A DNA stretch of 64,000 bases from a bacterium (GCA_022703485.1 JAKLDO010000003.1:1-64000), one strand, 5' to 3'. Positions 7,852 to 17,836 are shown, counted from the stretch's first letter. The notes: generated by a model not told the origin, from the sequence alone. Numbers and translations: made by a program.

Positions 7852-10386
7852 ATGAGAACTTTTTTAATTGCAATTGCCGTTCTGACGGTTTTAAACCTTG
7901 ATGCCGCGAAGCTTTACTACAGCGACGGCACTTATACCGGAATGCAGAAGATAACAGGGTTCAGCGCGGAACTCAACGGAACTTTAAAAAATGCTCCGTC
8001 GGCTGCGCCTGTAATGAAACTGAGCATGGGAAAAAGAGTTTATTCTGTCTATGAGGACGGATCAGGCTCACTCCCTGTTTATTTTCTCGGCGGCATGCCT
8101 GTAGTGGCTGACAGCATGATCTTCTGGCGCGGTGACAGGTCTGTCAGTGAAATGGAAAAGAAATACGGTCTGAAACTTATTGAGATACTTCAGAGCTATC
8201 CGCTTTATTCTTTCAGGGTGGTAAAAGGTGACAGTGTTGAAATTGCAGAGAAAATAGTAAAGTCAGGAGACGGTTATGCATTTCCGAACCTTGTGAGAGA
8301 GGCCGTTCTAAGGTTCACTCCTTCAAAGACACCTGAAGATCCTTACTTTAACATGCAGTGGCACCTTTCAAATACAGGCAGTGTGGTGAACTATTATGAA
8401 GAAACGGTAAAGATCAGAAAAGGGAGTGACATAGAGTTCCTGCCCATGATGAAGCTTCTGAGCGATACAAAATTCAGTGTCGATGATACCATAAAAGTAG
8501 CGATAATGGATACAGGTGTGGTTCCCGACCATGAAGACCTTACCGACATGGAGCCGGGTTATGATTCAATCCTTGATAAGGAAGGGGGATATCCTGACGC
8601 ATCTGTCCTCGAAGGCATGCCGTGGTATCAGGTCGCTTCTGTGGCTCACGGAACCACCTGTGCCGGAGTAAGTGCGGCAGAGGGGAACGATCTCGGAATG
8701 AGCGGTGTGTGTCCCTGGTGTGACATTTATCCGGTCAGGTATCTCGATCCAATAAACGGGACCGCAATGGATGATTCTGTAATGCTCAAGATCTATGAAA
8801 AATATGTTGCAGACCCCAAGATATCAGCGATAAACTGCAGTTTCGGACCTACTTCTGAATATGGTGATGTTCCTACAACTCCTGGTGAAGTGGATGCGAT
8901 AAAAAGCTTCATGCAAAACGGCAGAGACGGTCTGGGCGGAGTGGTTGTTTATGCCGCCGGAAATGACGGAGTTGATGCAGGTTATGCAAAACTTATGGAG
9001 ACAGAGTTCTCTTTTGAGAGGAACGGGGAAGAGGTCAAAGGCGGTATTATAGCTGTCGCCGCCACATCTCCGTGGGATACGAGGGTCACATATTCAAATT
9101 ACGGTCCGAGCATTGATATTGCCGCTCCTTCACTTGAAGGGAATCCGATGGTGGGAATTGCGACTACAACGATACCGGGATACGGCGATTATATGGATGA
9201 TTACACTCTTCTTTTCTCAGGAACTTCAGCGGCGGCTCCTGTCGTTACCGGATTTTTCGGCACGATATTCAGCATAAATCCTGAACTTACACTTGAAGAG
9301 GCTGTTGAAATAATGAAGCTGAGTTCGGACAAGGTCTATCCCGAGACCGGTTCATGGGATGAGGACGGCCACAGTGTGAAGTTCGGATGGGGAAGGGTCA
9401 ATGTACTCAAGGCGGCAAGGCTTGCAATGGGTCTTGACATGTGTCTTGCACCTGCTGAAACAGATACCTGCGGCAACAATACCGATGACGATTGTGACGG
9501 TTTTGTCGATGAGGAGTGTGAGACTCTTCCGGTTGCAGGAACTCCATGTGAAACAGTTGCAGACTGTCTGACGGAAGGACTTACTGAAGCAGATGCAGAG
9601 TGCATTAAAGAACTTAAATACTGGGTGTTCAGGGAAGGTTACTGTGTCAGGAAGACAAATCAGGCTCCGTGTCCTGACGGAACCAAGGCTTTTGAATATG
9701 CTGACGACGGAGAGAATTACCTTTGCGCTGTCGAATGTTCGGTTGCGAATCCATGTAAAAGAGAGAAATACTACTGCAGTAATCAGGTTCTCGGCGTATG
9801 TCTTCCGAAATGCCAGAGAGACAGTGACTGCCGCGAAGGCTCATACTGCAATGTTGATGCTGAATGTGAACAGAATCCTTCAAGTCTCGGCGGACCCTGC
9901 ACAAATGATGATGAGTGCATGGACCCGATGTGGTGTATAGCACAGTTTGATGAGGGTTACTGCACAGCTGACTGTGTTCCCGGTGACGATTCGACATGTC
10001 CTGACGGCGGACAGTGTGTTACAAGAAAGAGCGGCGGCGGGAATCTCAATATATGTCTTGCAAGCTGTGATTCTGACAGTGACTGCAGAAACAATGAATA
10101 TTACATCTGTCAGGCTAAAATGAACGAAAAGAGCGGCATGTGTTACAGAAAATGCAGAAACGACGGTGACTGTATGGATATAGATGCCACATGCAACGAA
10201 GAGGGAAGATGCGTTCCTGACGGCTGGGCAGGCTGGCCTGTTGACGATTCCGATGACACAGACTCAATGGATGAAGACACTGTCGCAGATGAGGATTCAA
10301 CAACCGCAGATGAAAATGAAACCCCAGATACCGCAGTAGTGGATAAGAACACAGACGATTCCGGCTGTTCAGTGACTATTTTTTAA
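7852..10386 (+). CDS. Secreted subtilisin-like protease with Cys-rich region, acidic stalk and GCS tail
   Basis: 844 residues. A signal peptide without lipobox is followed by a propeptide-like region (to about 160) and an S8 catalytic domain with Asp220 (IMDTGV), His266 (AHGTTCAG) and Ser459 (SGTSAAAP), all intact. After it comes a MopE-type metal-binding motif (NNTDDDCDGFVDEEC, near 540), then about 230 residues of repeated Cys-rich modules (CxxDxDC), then an Asp/Glu/Thr stalk (about 790-835), and the terminal tail DSGCSVTIF with Cys at 839, sixth from the end. I infer a surface-tethered or exported protease. Its stop overlaps by 11 nt the end of a decayed gene on the other strand. Confidence 0.92.
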   Translation: MRTFLIAIAVLTVLNLDAAKLYYSDGTYTGMQKITGFSAELNGTLKNAPSAAPVMKLSMGKRVYSVYEDGSGSLPVYFLGGMPVVADSMIFWRGDRSVSEMEKKYGLKLIEILQSYPLYSFRVVKGDSVEIAEKIVKSGDGYAFPNLVREAVLRFTPSKTPEDPYFNMQWHLSNTGSVVNYYEETVKIRKGSDIEFLPMMKLLSDTKFSVDDTIKVAIMDTGVVPDHEDLTDMEPGYDSILDKEGGYPDASVLEGMPWYQVASVAHGTTCAGVSAAEGNDLGMSGVCPWCDIYPVRYLDPINGTAMDDSVMLKIYEKYVADPKISAINCSFGPTSEYGDVPTTPGEVDAIKSFMQNGRDGLGGVVVYAAGNDGVDAGYAKLMETEFSFERNGEEVKGGIIAVAATSPWDTRVTYSNYGPSIDIAAPSLEGNPMVGIATTTIPGYGDYMDDYTLLFSGTSAAAPVVTGFFGTIFSINPELTLEEAVEIMKLSSDKVYPETGSWDEDGHSVKFGWGRVNVLKAARLAMGLDMCLAPAETDTCGNNTDDDCDGFVDEECETLPVAGTPCETVADCLTEGLTEADAECIKELKYWVFREGYCVRKTNQAPCPDGTKAFEYADDGENYLCAVECSVANPCKREKYYCSNQVLGVCLPKCQRDSDCREGSYCNVDAECEQNPSSLGGPCTNDDECMDPMWCIAQFDEGYCTADCVPGDDSTCPDGGQCVTRKSGGGNLNICLASCDSDSDCRNNEYYICQAKMNEKSGMCYRKCRNDGDCMDIDATCNEEGRCVPDGWAGWPVDDSDDTDSMDEDTVADEDSTTADENETPDTAVVDKNTDDSGCSVTIF

Positions 10387-10834
10387 CCAGATAATCCATA
10401 ATTATCTTTGGATCTATATCGATCTTCGAAAATGCGAACAGCTTTTTCCCGAGATCTTTCAATGATGCTCCGATGTGGTAGACAGTTTTTCCGTCAATTA
10501 TCAGAAATCTGTCATGCGCTTTTTATATCCTGAACTGAGTGCCTCGTTTTGACTTAACCCTGTACCCGACTGAAATTATTACATCAAGATTATAGTAGTC
10601 GACAGAATATGTTTTTCCGTCAGAGGCAGTTGTTGCAAAATTTGCAATAACTGAATCTTTTTCCAGTTCATTTTCTTTAAAAATATTTTTAATATGTCTG
10701 GAAACAGTTGATTTATCCCTTTCAAAAAGACCTGCTATCTGGTCAAGTGAAAGCCATACAGTTTCGTTCTCAAGCCGCACTTCAAGAGTCGACAACCCGG
10801 CATCCGGTTGATAAACAATTATCTGATTTTGCAT
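10376..10834 (-). pseudogene. RhuM-type remnant joined to an ORF6N-type C-terminal piece
   Basis: The first 103 codons (10834-10526) match the N-terminal half of RhuM (virulence RhuM) proteins: WLSLDQIAGLFERDKSTVSRHIKNI and YNLDVIISVGYRVKSKRGTQFR. In intact RhuM proteins the text after QFR continues (WATQ...) for roughly 200 more residues; here a TAA follows at 10523-10525. Directly after that stop, in the same frame, about 48 codons (10522-10379) read HDRFLIIDGKTVYHIGASLKDLGKKLFAFSK and end in LVKK at a TAG. To my knowledge that segment belongs to the C terminus of ORF6N-domain and related phage-type DNA-binding proteins. It looks like a deletion between two mobile-type genes, followed by decay. 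No ribosome site is convincing. Confidence 0.72.
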
Positions 10835-10977
10835 GAATATTCAGAATCAAAGTTAAACACAATCGAATATAGCGACTTGAAAAGTTTCCGTCAAATTATT
10901 TTAGATTGCCGCTTGATTAGCTTGCTGTTTTAGGGTAATCTTTACTTGTTTTAATAATTTTAGACATTATCACTTTT

Positions 10978-12450
10978 ATGCGGTTAGCGCTTATTCTTTT
11001 CATTGTTTTTATCGTTTCATGCAATTCAGACGGAACAAAGACTGATCTAGATTCTGTTCCGGATAAAGATTTAATCTCTGATACAGATAGTCAGGATGTA
11101 ACACCTGATGAAAATCCTGATCCGGATATAATTGATGCTGATAATGAGAAACCGGATATGGATGCTGATTCTGTTGAATGTCTTGACCTTAAAATTCAGG
11201 CAAGTGTTATAAAGACCGGATTCCCGTTCAAGGATAAGAATGGAAAACCGACCTTCTGCCGTCCGGGATGTGATGATATGCCGACTGAAACAGACCCTCA
11301 GTGTGTAAGAAATATCTGGGAATGGGATAACTGGGAGAAGTATCAGAAGTATCTTGCAGCAGAAAAAGAAGATCCGGAGCAGAAAGAAGAAAGAGAGTGC
11401 TATCCCTGGCCGTGTAAACTGCCTGACATGAAAGCTGTAACAGGAGGTGATTTAACTTCAAAGTGTGACAGATGGCTTTCCGTAGACGGATACACTTCAA
11501 CAATGGGGGCGGTCTGGACACACGGAATGAGTGACGGGGTTGCAGGTATGTATATGAGTAACGGTGCGATTGAATATGATCCCGAAATAGATCAATTTGT
11601 TAAGATTGGTCAAGCAATGGGCCGGTTGAGTTATAATAAAAAAAGATATGTAATTCTTGCTTTTGAATCAATGCCTTCTGATAACCCGGATTATAAATCG
11701 TTTGTTGTTTCTGTATTAAGAAAAGATGGGAAATATTATTATGAACTTATTTATGACAACAAAGATCATAATGCTTTCATGGGGAATCCGTCATTTGCAG
11801 GAGATGAATGGGTTTTAATCCAAATTTGTGAGGGTTCAAGCGGTCCTTGCGATGTGAAATATGCAAAAGCCGGAGTCTGGGAATGGCACAGTCTGGGACT
11901 TGGAACAGTTTACGAAGGAAACATAGTTGGAGACAGGCTGACATTTATGACACCGGACGAGACGGCGGACAGGCAGATATATTACTGTGATCTGAGTAAA
12001 TATCCTAAAAGTTATAAAGAGTGTGCCAAAGCTACAAGAAAGAATGGATCAGGACAATATGAAAAAGGACACAGTCCGAGAATAGATGAAGACAATAAGA
12101 ACCGGCTGATATATTATTTCTGGAGCGATGATGAAGAATTGAAGCTGATAGAGGTCAGTTATGCTGATCAGAATAATCCGGCATATAATGAAATAGTTAT
12201 AGACAGATATATGCAGCCGAGCAAGGTAAAAGGAAATCTGATGATGTTTGCCGGGAATAAAGGCTATGGTCTGATGAGTTGTTATTATCGTTTTGACAAG
12301 AAGAAATTATATTGTCCCGAGAGTGATGAAATGATGGAATTCGGAATATTTGATGGCAAATGGCATCTATGGAGAGACTCAATAGATGTTCGGATTAGAG
12401 ATTGGGACTGTTACTGTGAAGAAACAGGCATCTGTCCGTTTGAAGAGTAA
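10978..12450 (+). CDS. Lipoprotein with acidic stalk, unknown function
   Basis: 490 residues. The signal ends in lipobox IVSC (Cys about 15), followed by an Asp/Pro/Glu/Asn-rich stalk to about 64, then a globular domain with Trp- and Cys-containing motifs (WEWDNWEKYQKY; ECYPWPCKLPD). The later part has beta-propeller-like texture (repeated Y/W-G/D turns such as KNRLIYYFWSDDEE) but I cannot name the family. There is no clear ribosome site before ATG 10978; an AT-rich 140 nt leader precedes it. It stands alone between the RhuM remnant and a separately promoted gene. Probably surface or periplasmic. Confidence 0.78.
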   Translation: MRLALILFIVFIVSCNSDGTKTDLDSVPDKDLISDTDSQDVTPDENPDPDIIDADNEKPDMDADSVECLDLKIQASVIKTGFPFKDKNGKPTFCRPGCDDMPTETDPQCVRNIWEWDNWEKYQKYLAAEKEDPEQKEERECYPWPCKLPDMKAVTGGDLTSKCDRWLSVDGYTSTMGAVWTHGMSDGVAGMYMSNGAIEYDPEIDQFVKIGQAMGRLSYNKKRYVILAFESMPSDNPDYKSFVVSVLRKDGKYYYELIYDNKDHNAFMGNPSFAGDEWVLIQICEGSSGPCDVKYAKAGVWEWHSLGLGTVYEGNIVGDRLTFMTPDETADRQIYYCDLSKYPKSYKECAKATRKNGSGQYEKGHSPRIDEDNKNRLIYYFWSDDEELKLIEVSYADQNNPAYNEIVIDRYMQPSKVKGNLMMFAGNKGYGLMSCYYRFDKKKLYCPESDEMMEFGIFDGKWHLWRDSIDVRIRDWDCYCEETGICPFEE

Positions 12451-12466
12451 GAGCATCTGTTTTTAA

Positions 12467-12496
12467 TTGACAATCGGGCAAAACTGTGTTTAATAA
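12467..12496 (+). promoter_or_regulatory. Promoter of the Cys-rich small protein gene
   Basis: TTGACA (12467-12472), 18 nt spacer, TAATAA (12491-12496), 36 nt before the start at 12532. Consensus-based prediction. Confidence 0.5.
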
Positions 12497-12531
12497 CCCC
12501 GTTTTAGGTCTTAACCACTTGGAGGATGCAG

Positions 12532-12804
12532 ATGGCGAACGAGAGTAAAACAGCAGTAAAGAACGGTATGGATAAATATGCAAAAATCACAAAGCTTCCG
12601 ATAGATGACCGTTGTGACGGTTGTGACAAGGTCGAGACCGTTGAAAGCGGAAAGTTCTGCGCAAAATATGCAGACCCTTCATTTCATTGGGAAAACGATC
12701 AGATCTGTTCTTTTGCTTCTCACATAAAGAGAGACGTCAAGGTCAACAAGAAGATCGTCAATCCTCTTAAAGCTTCTAAACGAGCTGCCGCTAAGAAGAA
12801 ATAA
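12532..12804 (+). CDS. Small Cys-rich protein, PxxKW-like
   Basis: 90 residues. Core: CDGCDKVETVESGKFCAKY, then PSFHW and CSFASH, then a Lys-rich tail. The Cys spacing and the order (CxxC, GxxFC, Pxx-hydrophobic-W, Cys-x3-SH) resemble the PxxKW family of cysteine-rich proteins, with PSFHW in place of PxxKW; that family has no established function. The four Cys could bind a metal. GGAGG at 12521-12525 abuts the ATG at 12526 but is 6 nt from ATG 12532, so I start at 12532. A downstream gene begins 12 nt later, so both may share a transcript. Confidence 0.75.
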   Translation: MANESKTAVKNGMDKYAKITKLPIDDRCDGCDKVETVESGKFCAKYADPSFHWENDQICSFASHIKRDVKVNKKIVNPLKASKRAAAKKK

Positions 12805-12816
12805 CGAAACGCCATT

Positions 12817-14418
12817 TTGGAAAGATTCTATTTCATTCATTACCCCGAACAGATATTTAATCTGAGGCAGAAGATCGAAGGAGGAATTCCTGTACTTTCA
12901 TTCTTTCCGCAATTATCAGATCTGAACAGGATAGCATCGTCATTTAAAAGATGGGAAATTCCTGTCGGTATTTTTTATGACAGAAATGCATATCCGCTGA
13001 AGCAGTTCCTTACTCAGGCTGATCAGTTCGATCATGTTTTCACATTCGACCCAGATACAGTTAAAGCTCTCAGAGATACAGGTTATCAGGGGGGGGTATA
13101 TCTTTTCAGCAACTTCAGGATGCTTGTTCATAACGGTTTTTTTAATGAATTGAAAGTATCGCCTGTGGTTTCAGGAAAAGCCAACTACGAACTTGCTGTA
13201 TCGAACGGCATGAAACCTGTCTATTATGTTTCCGACCGCATATGTATAGCAGATTTCGGACTGTGCATTTCAAGAAAAGGAACAGTGCAGGGGCCTTTCA
13301 ACTGTGATGGAAGGTGCAGAGAGAAAAGCAGAAGTAAACCGGGTCTTGAGTGCCCGCTTTCAATAAAACCTGAACTTACTGCTCCGGATGGATCATCATA
13401 TCTCGTGTTTTCCGAAAGACCTTTTTTCCCCAATGTGAAAAACGGTGAACTGAGAGACCAGATACTTGAAAGATCCTGGAATTACAGATATCCGGTAGGC
13501 ATTGAGATCCTGAAACCGGGAAAGACAGGCAATGGAAAGAACTTTGTTTTCTCTCTTGATGCAAAGACTGAAAAGCTTTTTGACAAAGGGCTGCTCGACT
13601 TTTTCGGATATGCCGGAGCCATGTACAAAGGTAAATGGGCGGAAGGTGCAAAAGCTAAAAAAAATGCCGAAGGAAAGCTTTCGGTGTCAGTGAACGGAAG
13701 TTTCGAATCACTTCTCATGGTTCACAGATATACTGAAGAAGAGCTCGATTTTCTTAAAAAGGCAAGACATTTCATTTATACGCTTCCTGAAAAGAAGTTC
13801 ATTGAAGAAATTGATGATGAAGATGATGTGAATGAAACACCTGTCGGTGAAAAACATCCCAGAAAATATTCAGGAAGGGCGAAGCTGACCCTGATATCTG
13901 ATGATGCGAAGAAATTCAATGCGTTCAAGGGCCGTGATGTCGAAAAGAAAGTTTTTATATATAAACGGGGCATGAGCCTGAATTTTTCTGATTATCTTTA
14001 TGTTCCTCAGGCTGTAAGCGCTAAGGATTTCGATGACATCTCACAGATGCGTAAACTGAAAGGTATAGTTGTGGCTGACGGCATAATGAGAGAGGCGTTT
14101 GAAAGGCTTTTTCCCGAAAAGGAAGTGATGCTCCATCCTCTTGCATATTTCGATCCGCAGAAAGCTCCTTCATACATATCGGCATTCACCACGATATTCG
14201 TCTCAAGGTTCACAACAGATAAAAGGAGCGGAACCGGCTGGACCGATCTCAACATCTTTCTCAAGAACCAGCAGGGCTATACGGAACTGATATCGAAAAA
14301 GAAACTGACACGCAGCGGTGGAAGAAGAGAGCTGTGGGTCAATATCGCCGACATCACCGATGATGCTCTGCATTATCTTAAATCTCAGGCCGAAACGATA
14401 CTCAGGAAGGTCAGGTAG
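12817..14418 (+). CDS. U32-like protein of unknown function
   Basis: 533 residues from a TTG start. The N-terminal 240 residues look like a TIM-barrel of the U32 type: short beta/alpha units (IPVLSFFPQ, IPVGIFYDRNA, FDHVFTFDP, GVYLFSN) and then a Cys cluster at about 145-190 (RICIADFGLC, NCDGRC, ECPLSIK). U32 relatives such as UbiU/UbiV and TrhP use such Cys to hold an Fe-S cluster, but the exact U32 signature is not present, so the family call is tentative. The C-terminal half (from about 330) has Glu/Asp-rich linker EEIDDEDDVNE and a second domain I do not recognise. No signal peptide; cytosolic. It follows the PxxKW-like gene by 12 nt. Confidence 0.6.
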   Translation: MERFYFIHYPEQIFNLRQKIEGGIPVLSFFPQLSDLNRIASSFKRWEIPVGIFYDRNAYPLKQFLTQADQFDHVFTFDPDTVKALRDTGYQGGVYLFSNFRMLVHNGFFNELKVSPVVSGKANYELAVSNGMKPVYYVSDRICIADFGLCISRKGTVQGPFNCDGRCREKSRSKPGLECPLSIKPELTAPDGSSYLVFSERPFFPNVKNGELRDQILERSWNYRYPVGIEILKPGKTGNGKNFVFSLDAKTEKLFDKGLLDFFGYAGAMYKGKWAEGAKAKKNAEGKLSVSVNGSFESLLMVHRYTEEELDFLKKARHFIYTLPEKKFIEEIDDEDDVNETPVGEKHPRKYSGRAKLTLISDDAKKFNAFKGRDVEKKVFIYKRGMSLNFSDYLYVPQAVSAKDFDDISQMRKLKGIVVADGIMREAFERLFPEKEVMLHPLAYFDPQKAPSYISAFTTIFVSRFTTDKRSGTGWTDLNIFLKNQQGYTELISKKKLTRSGGRRELWVNIADITDDALHYLKSQAETILRKVR

Positions 14419-14432
14419 AACTCTCTGTTATC

Positions 14433-14460
14433 TTGCTTTTTTATATGTAACTGATATAAG
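14433..14460 (+). promoter_or_regulatory. Promoter of the acyltransferase-TPR genes
   Basis: TTGCTT (14433-14438), 16 nt spacer, TATAAG (14455-14460), 26 nt before ATG 14487. Consensus-based prediction. Confidence 0.45.
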
Positions 14461-14486
14461 AATAACCTGTTGTTTTAGTATTTAAT

Positions 14487-15398
14487 ATGGTGTTCGAAAT
14501 GTCAGAACTGACCGATAAAATGATAAAGCTTCTTGACGGCTGGGAAACATCCCTTCCGCCGGAGGTGGTTCCGGATATAAGGGATTTCGTTTTCAGCATG
14601 GACGACTCAATGATATCCGAATTCCTTGAAAAGTACGAGAATGCAGGAGCGGACTGGGGTTACTCGGAAGGTTCCATACTGGTCAAGAAGTGTCTTGACT
14701 TAACCCTGAACAGAATGCTGAATTTTGATGTGTCGAATATCCAGCACCTTGTCAGTGCACTCAAGGATCTCAAGGATGGAAAAAGTGACAGACTGGTAAT
14801 ACTTTCGAATCATCTCAGCTATTCAGATGCCAATATAATCGCAGTCGCTTTTGACAAGTATCTGGAAGAGTACGGTTTCAGGGATGCGCTTTCAGTTATA
14901 GCAGGACCGAAAGTGTTCACCCATCCGCTCAGAAAGTTCGCAAGCATGCACTTCAATTCACTTCTGATAGCTCAGTCTCAGGCCGTTGCCACGCTGGAAG
15001 TGCCTCTTCCGATAAGAGTAATTGCAAGAGCCGCCGCAAAAGTGGCCGAGGATATAAAGAACAGGGTCAAGATATTCCTCGTATTTCCTGAAGGCAGAAG
15101 AAGCAGGGACGGAAATCTGCTCCCTTTTCTGCAGGGTGTATACAGACTCATTGATACAGGCGACAATGTGACCGTTCTTCCGGTCTCTGTTGTCGGGGGT
15201 GAAAAGTTCCTCCCTGTTTCGCAGAGCCTGCTCGAATATGCAGATGTGAAAATAAACATAGGACCTGCGGAGAATATAAGGGATGTGGTCAGCAGTCTGT
15301 CCAGTTCTCCAAATCTCAAGCAGGATGTCATGGACTATTTCGGAAGAAAAATAGCCGCCATACACCCGGTTGAAAGAAGAGGGGTCTACGGTCAATGA
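14487..15398 (+). CDS. PlsC-like glycerolipid acyltransferase
   Basis: 303 residues. The acyltransferase motif I is NHLSYSD (HxxxxD) at about 112-118, motif III is FPEGRRSRDG at about 204-213, and motif IV is VTVLPVSVVG. These mark the glycerol-3-phosphate/1-acylglycerol-3-phosphate acyltransferase superfamily, which acts at the cytosolic face of the inner membrane. The N-terminal 85 residues are helical and family-specific, not a membrane anchor. It is not the canonical PlsC size or spacing, so the acceptor is open. There is no good ribosome site; ATG 14499 is an alternative start. It overlaps the TPR gene by 4 nt (ATGA), indicating coupled expression. Confidence 0.82.
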   Translation: MVFEMSELTDKMIKLLDGWETSLPPEVVPDIRDFVFSMDDSMISEFLEKYENAGADWGYSEGSILVKKCLDLTLNRMLNFDVSNIQHLVSALKDLKDGKSDRLVILSNHLSYSDANIIAVAFDKYLEEYGFRDALSVIAGPKVFTHPLRKFASMHFNSLLIAQSQAVATLEVPLPIRVIARAAAKVAEDIKNRVKIFLVFPEGRRSRDGNLLPFLQGVYRLIDTGDNVTVLPVSVVGGEKFLPVSQSLLEYADVKINIGPAENIRDVVSSLSSSPNLKQDVMDYFGRKIAAIHPVERRGVYGQ

Positions 15399-17836
15399 GC
15401 AGAAAGTTCCAGACGCTTAAAGAACAGTACACGGCAAGTCCCACGCTTACAACGCTGATCGAGTATCTTGAGCAGTGCAGAAAAGAGAACAAGTGGGATG
15501 AGATGAAGGATATCGTAGCCAACTGGAACGGCTCTGAAACTCCTGAAGTCCATTTCTATAACGGCATAGCGCTTATAAATCTCGGTCAAAAGGAAGAAGG
15601 CAGAAAAGAGCTTAAAAAGGTCATTCAGATAAACTCCAACCATTTTGCTGCGAAAAGAGAGCTTGAAAAGCTCGGTGGAGATGATGCTGATGAGCCTGCA
15701 GAATTGAAACAGACTAATGATGCACTGAAGAAAGTGCTTATGATAGAACCGAGGTTTGAAGAGGAGAACAGAAGCAGGACTTTGTTCCTTAAAAATGCCG
15801 GATTGCTGATGGTGGGAGTCTCGGTGATAGTTCTTGCGGCATATTTTCTTTTCAAGGAGGATAAAGCTGACAGATATAATGATATGCTGAAAGATCCGTC
15901 ATCGAGTTTCACAGTGATGAACTACAGCGAATATGCAGGAATGGTGAGAGAGCTCAAGATAACGGATATCCGTGATGAGATAGGCGATCCAGTGAAGAAA
16001 TGCATTTTATGGCTCACTGCTTTTGCTGTCATGGATTACAGGCTTGACTATGAGAACGAGGACACTACACAGCTTAAAATGTTCTATACTCTTGTTACTG
16101 AAAAGGATGAAGAGCTAACTTCAATGGTGGATTATCTGGAAGGAAGAAAGCCTCCTTCAGGGATAGCTCTGTTCCATAAACTTGATAAAGACCTTCCTGA
16201 CTCTATCAACCAGATAAGTGTTCTGAAAATAGAGATCCCGGGAAAAATTGAGAAAAAGAATCTAAGAGAAAGTTTCTATAAAGCTCTCATGCTTTTTAGA
16301 AAAGGGGATTACAAGGCCGCATCTGAGCTGGCAGGGCGCATTCTAAGCGTTTTTCCGGACCACGAGCTCACTCAGAAACTCAGCATAATGATAAAAGCGG
16401 TATCAGCAAAAAAAGAAGGGATAGAGCTTTCGGATATTTCAGGCGACATGGCGGTGCTTGACAAATGGAAGACCATGAGCATTGAAAGATATTACTACGG
16501 TGAAGCAAAAATACTGCTTGGTGAAGCATCAAAAAAGGACCAGATAATAGCGGACGGGTTCTATTCCGTATGTCCCGGCAGAAAATTCTGCAAAGATATA
16601 GTAAGGGATTTTCTGAAGAGAGGGAATACCCGTGAAGCCTCGAGAATGGCCCTTTTCATGAAAGAGCAGAAAGAGAATCAGCGTGATGCAGACGATATCA
16701 AACTTGTAATGGAGACCAGTTTCGCCGAGACCGATTACAGCAACTGCTACTTCTCTTTCAGGGAGCTTGCTCAGTTCTTTCCTGACAGTGTGGATGATGA
16801 AGCCCTGATGACAGGAGCTCAGTGCAGTGAACGGAATGGTTATTTTGAAGAAGCCGTTGCAGCGTATGAGAAGATCAACGAGAAATCTCCGAAGGTTGAG
16901 ATCACTGCAAAGATACTCAAAATGAAATACAGGCTTTCGAGTGAGGAGATGTATTTCAATCAGTTGAAAGATCTTTCAGACAAAAACCCTGATAATGTAT
17001 CCCTTCTGTATTCATATATCGATGCTCTTGCAAAAAAGAATGTCATAGGCGACATAGTTTCCGTGCTTGAAAGGATATATCAGCTTGAAACTCCTGATAG
17101 AAAAAGCGAGATAATCGGAGAATTCCTGAAAAACGGTGCCGTGGCTCAGGCGGTGAAGCATCTTGAAGAATTGAAAGAGGATAAAAAGCTCAGGAAAATG
17201 CTGATAGACATTTACAACAGATACATGCTTTTTGACAAGGCAGACACCCTTCTTGCAAAGGACGAAGTGATAGACCCCGTCTGGTTCTTCCTTAGAGAGC
17301 AGATAGTTTTGAAGGACAAGGGTGAATACCAGATCGCATCTGATAATATAGATAAGAAAATGGAATCGTATGATAAGTGCGAACCGGCATTCCTTCTGTT
17401 GAAGGCTGAACTGTTCAGAAATCAGGGCGACAGGCAGAGAACTTTCGGGATGATCGATTCCATGCTTGAATGTGCACCGCATTATCTTCCCGGGCTTGTT
17501 CTCGCCGCTGAGATAACATATTATCAGGGAGATCTCACTAAGGCGAGAGAAGGAATAAGCTATATACTTGAGAACGAGAAATATCTGTCACCTGGTCTTC
17601 CTTACTATCACAACTATCTTGTACTTCTCAATGCCGAAATAATGGTGGCAATGGGCAGGGACTCTTCAATAATGGGTTATCTGCAGAAGAACCTTCTCAA
17701 GAACATGGAGTTCGGCCCGAGAGAACAGGATAAGATAGGCGATGTTTCAGAAAAGCTCAAAGAGTCGATGCAGGAAAGCTTAAATAAGTACCTTAGGAGA
17801 AACTATAAATTTTCTGCTCCTAAAACAGATCTCTGA
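15395..17836 (+). CDS. Membrane TPR-repeat protein
   Basis: 813 residues. A cytosolic N-terminal TPR-like region (about 1-125) is followed by one membrane segment (about 131-150, AGLLMVGVSVIVLAAYFLF), then more than 600 residues of helical repeats with TPR texture (for example ALMLFRKGDYKAASELAGRIL and GYFEEAVAAYEKINEKSP), presumably periplasmic. No catalytic motif is visible. Such proteins scaffold complexes. It is coupled by ATGA overlap to the PlsC-like gene and precedes leuS by 20 nt. Function unknown. Confidence 0.82.
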   Translation: MSRKFQTLKEQYTASPTLTTLIEYLEQCRKENKWDEMKDIVANWNGSETPEVHFYNGIALINLGQKEEGRKELKKVIQINSNHFAAKRELEKLGGDDADEPAELKQTNDALKKVLMIEPRFEEENRSRTLFLKNAGLLMVGVSVIVLAAYFLFKEDKADRYNDMLKDPSSSFTVMNYSEYAGMVRELKITDIRDEIGDPVKKCILWLTAFAVMDYRLDYENEDTTQLKMFYTLVTEKDEELTSMVDYLEGRKPPSGIALFHKLDKDLPDSINQISVLKIEIPGKIEKKNLRESFYKALMLFRKGDYKAASELAGRILSVFPDHELTQKLSIMIKAVSAKKEGIELSDISGDMAVLDKWKTMSIERYYYGEAKILLGEASKKDQIIADGFYSVCPGRKFCKDIVRDFLKRGNTREASRMALFMKEQKENQRDADDIKLVMETSFAETDYSNCYFSFRELAQFFPDSVDDEALMTGAQCSERNGYFEEAVAAYEKINEKSPKVEITAKILKMKYRLSSEEMYFNQLKDLSDKNPDNVSLLYSYIDALAKKNVIGDIVSVLERIYQLETPDRKSEIIGEFLKNGAVAQAVKHLEELKEDKKLRKMLIDIYNRYMLFDKADTLLAKDEVIDPVWFFLREQIVLKDKGEYQIASDNIDKKMESYDKCEPAFLLLKAELFRNQGDRQRTFGMIDSMLECAPHYLPGLVLAAEITYYQGDLTKAREGISYILENEKYLSPGLPYYHNYLVLLNAEIMVAMGRDSSIMGYLQKNLLKNMEFGPREQDKIGDVSEKLKESMQESLNKYLRRNYKFSAPKTDL

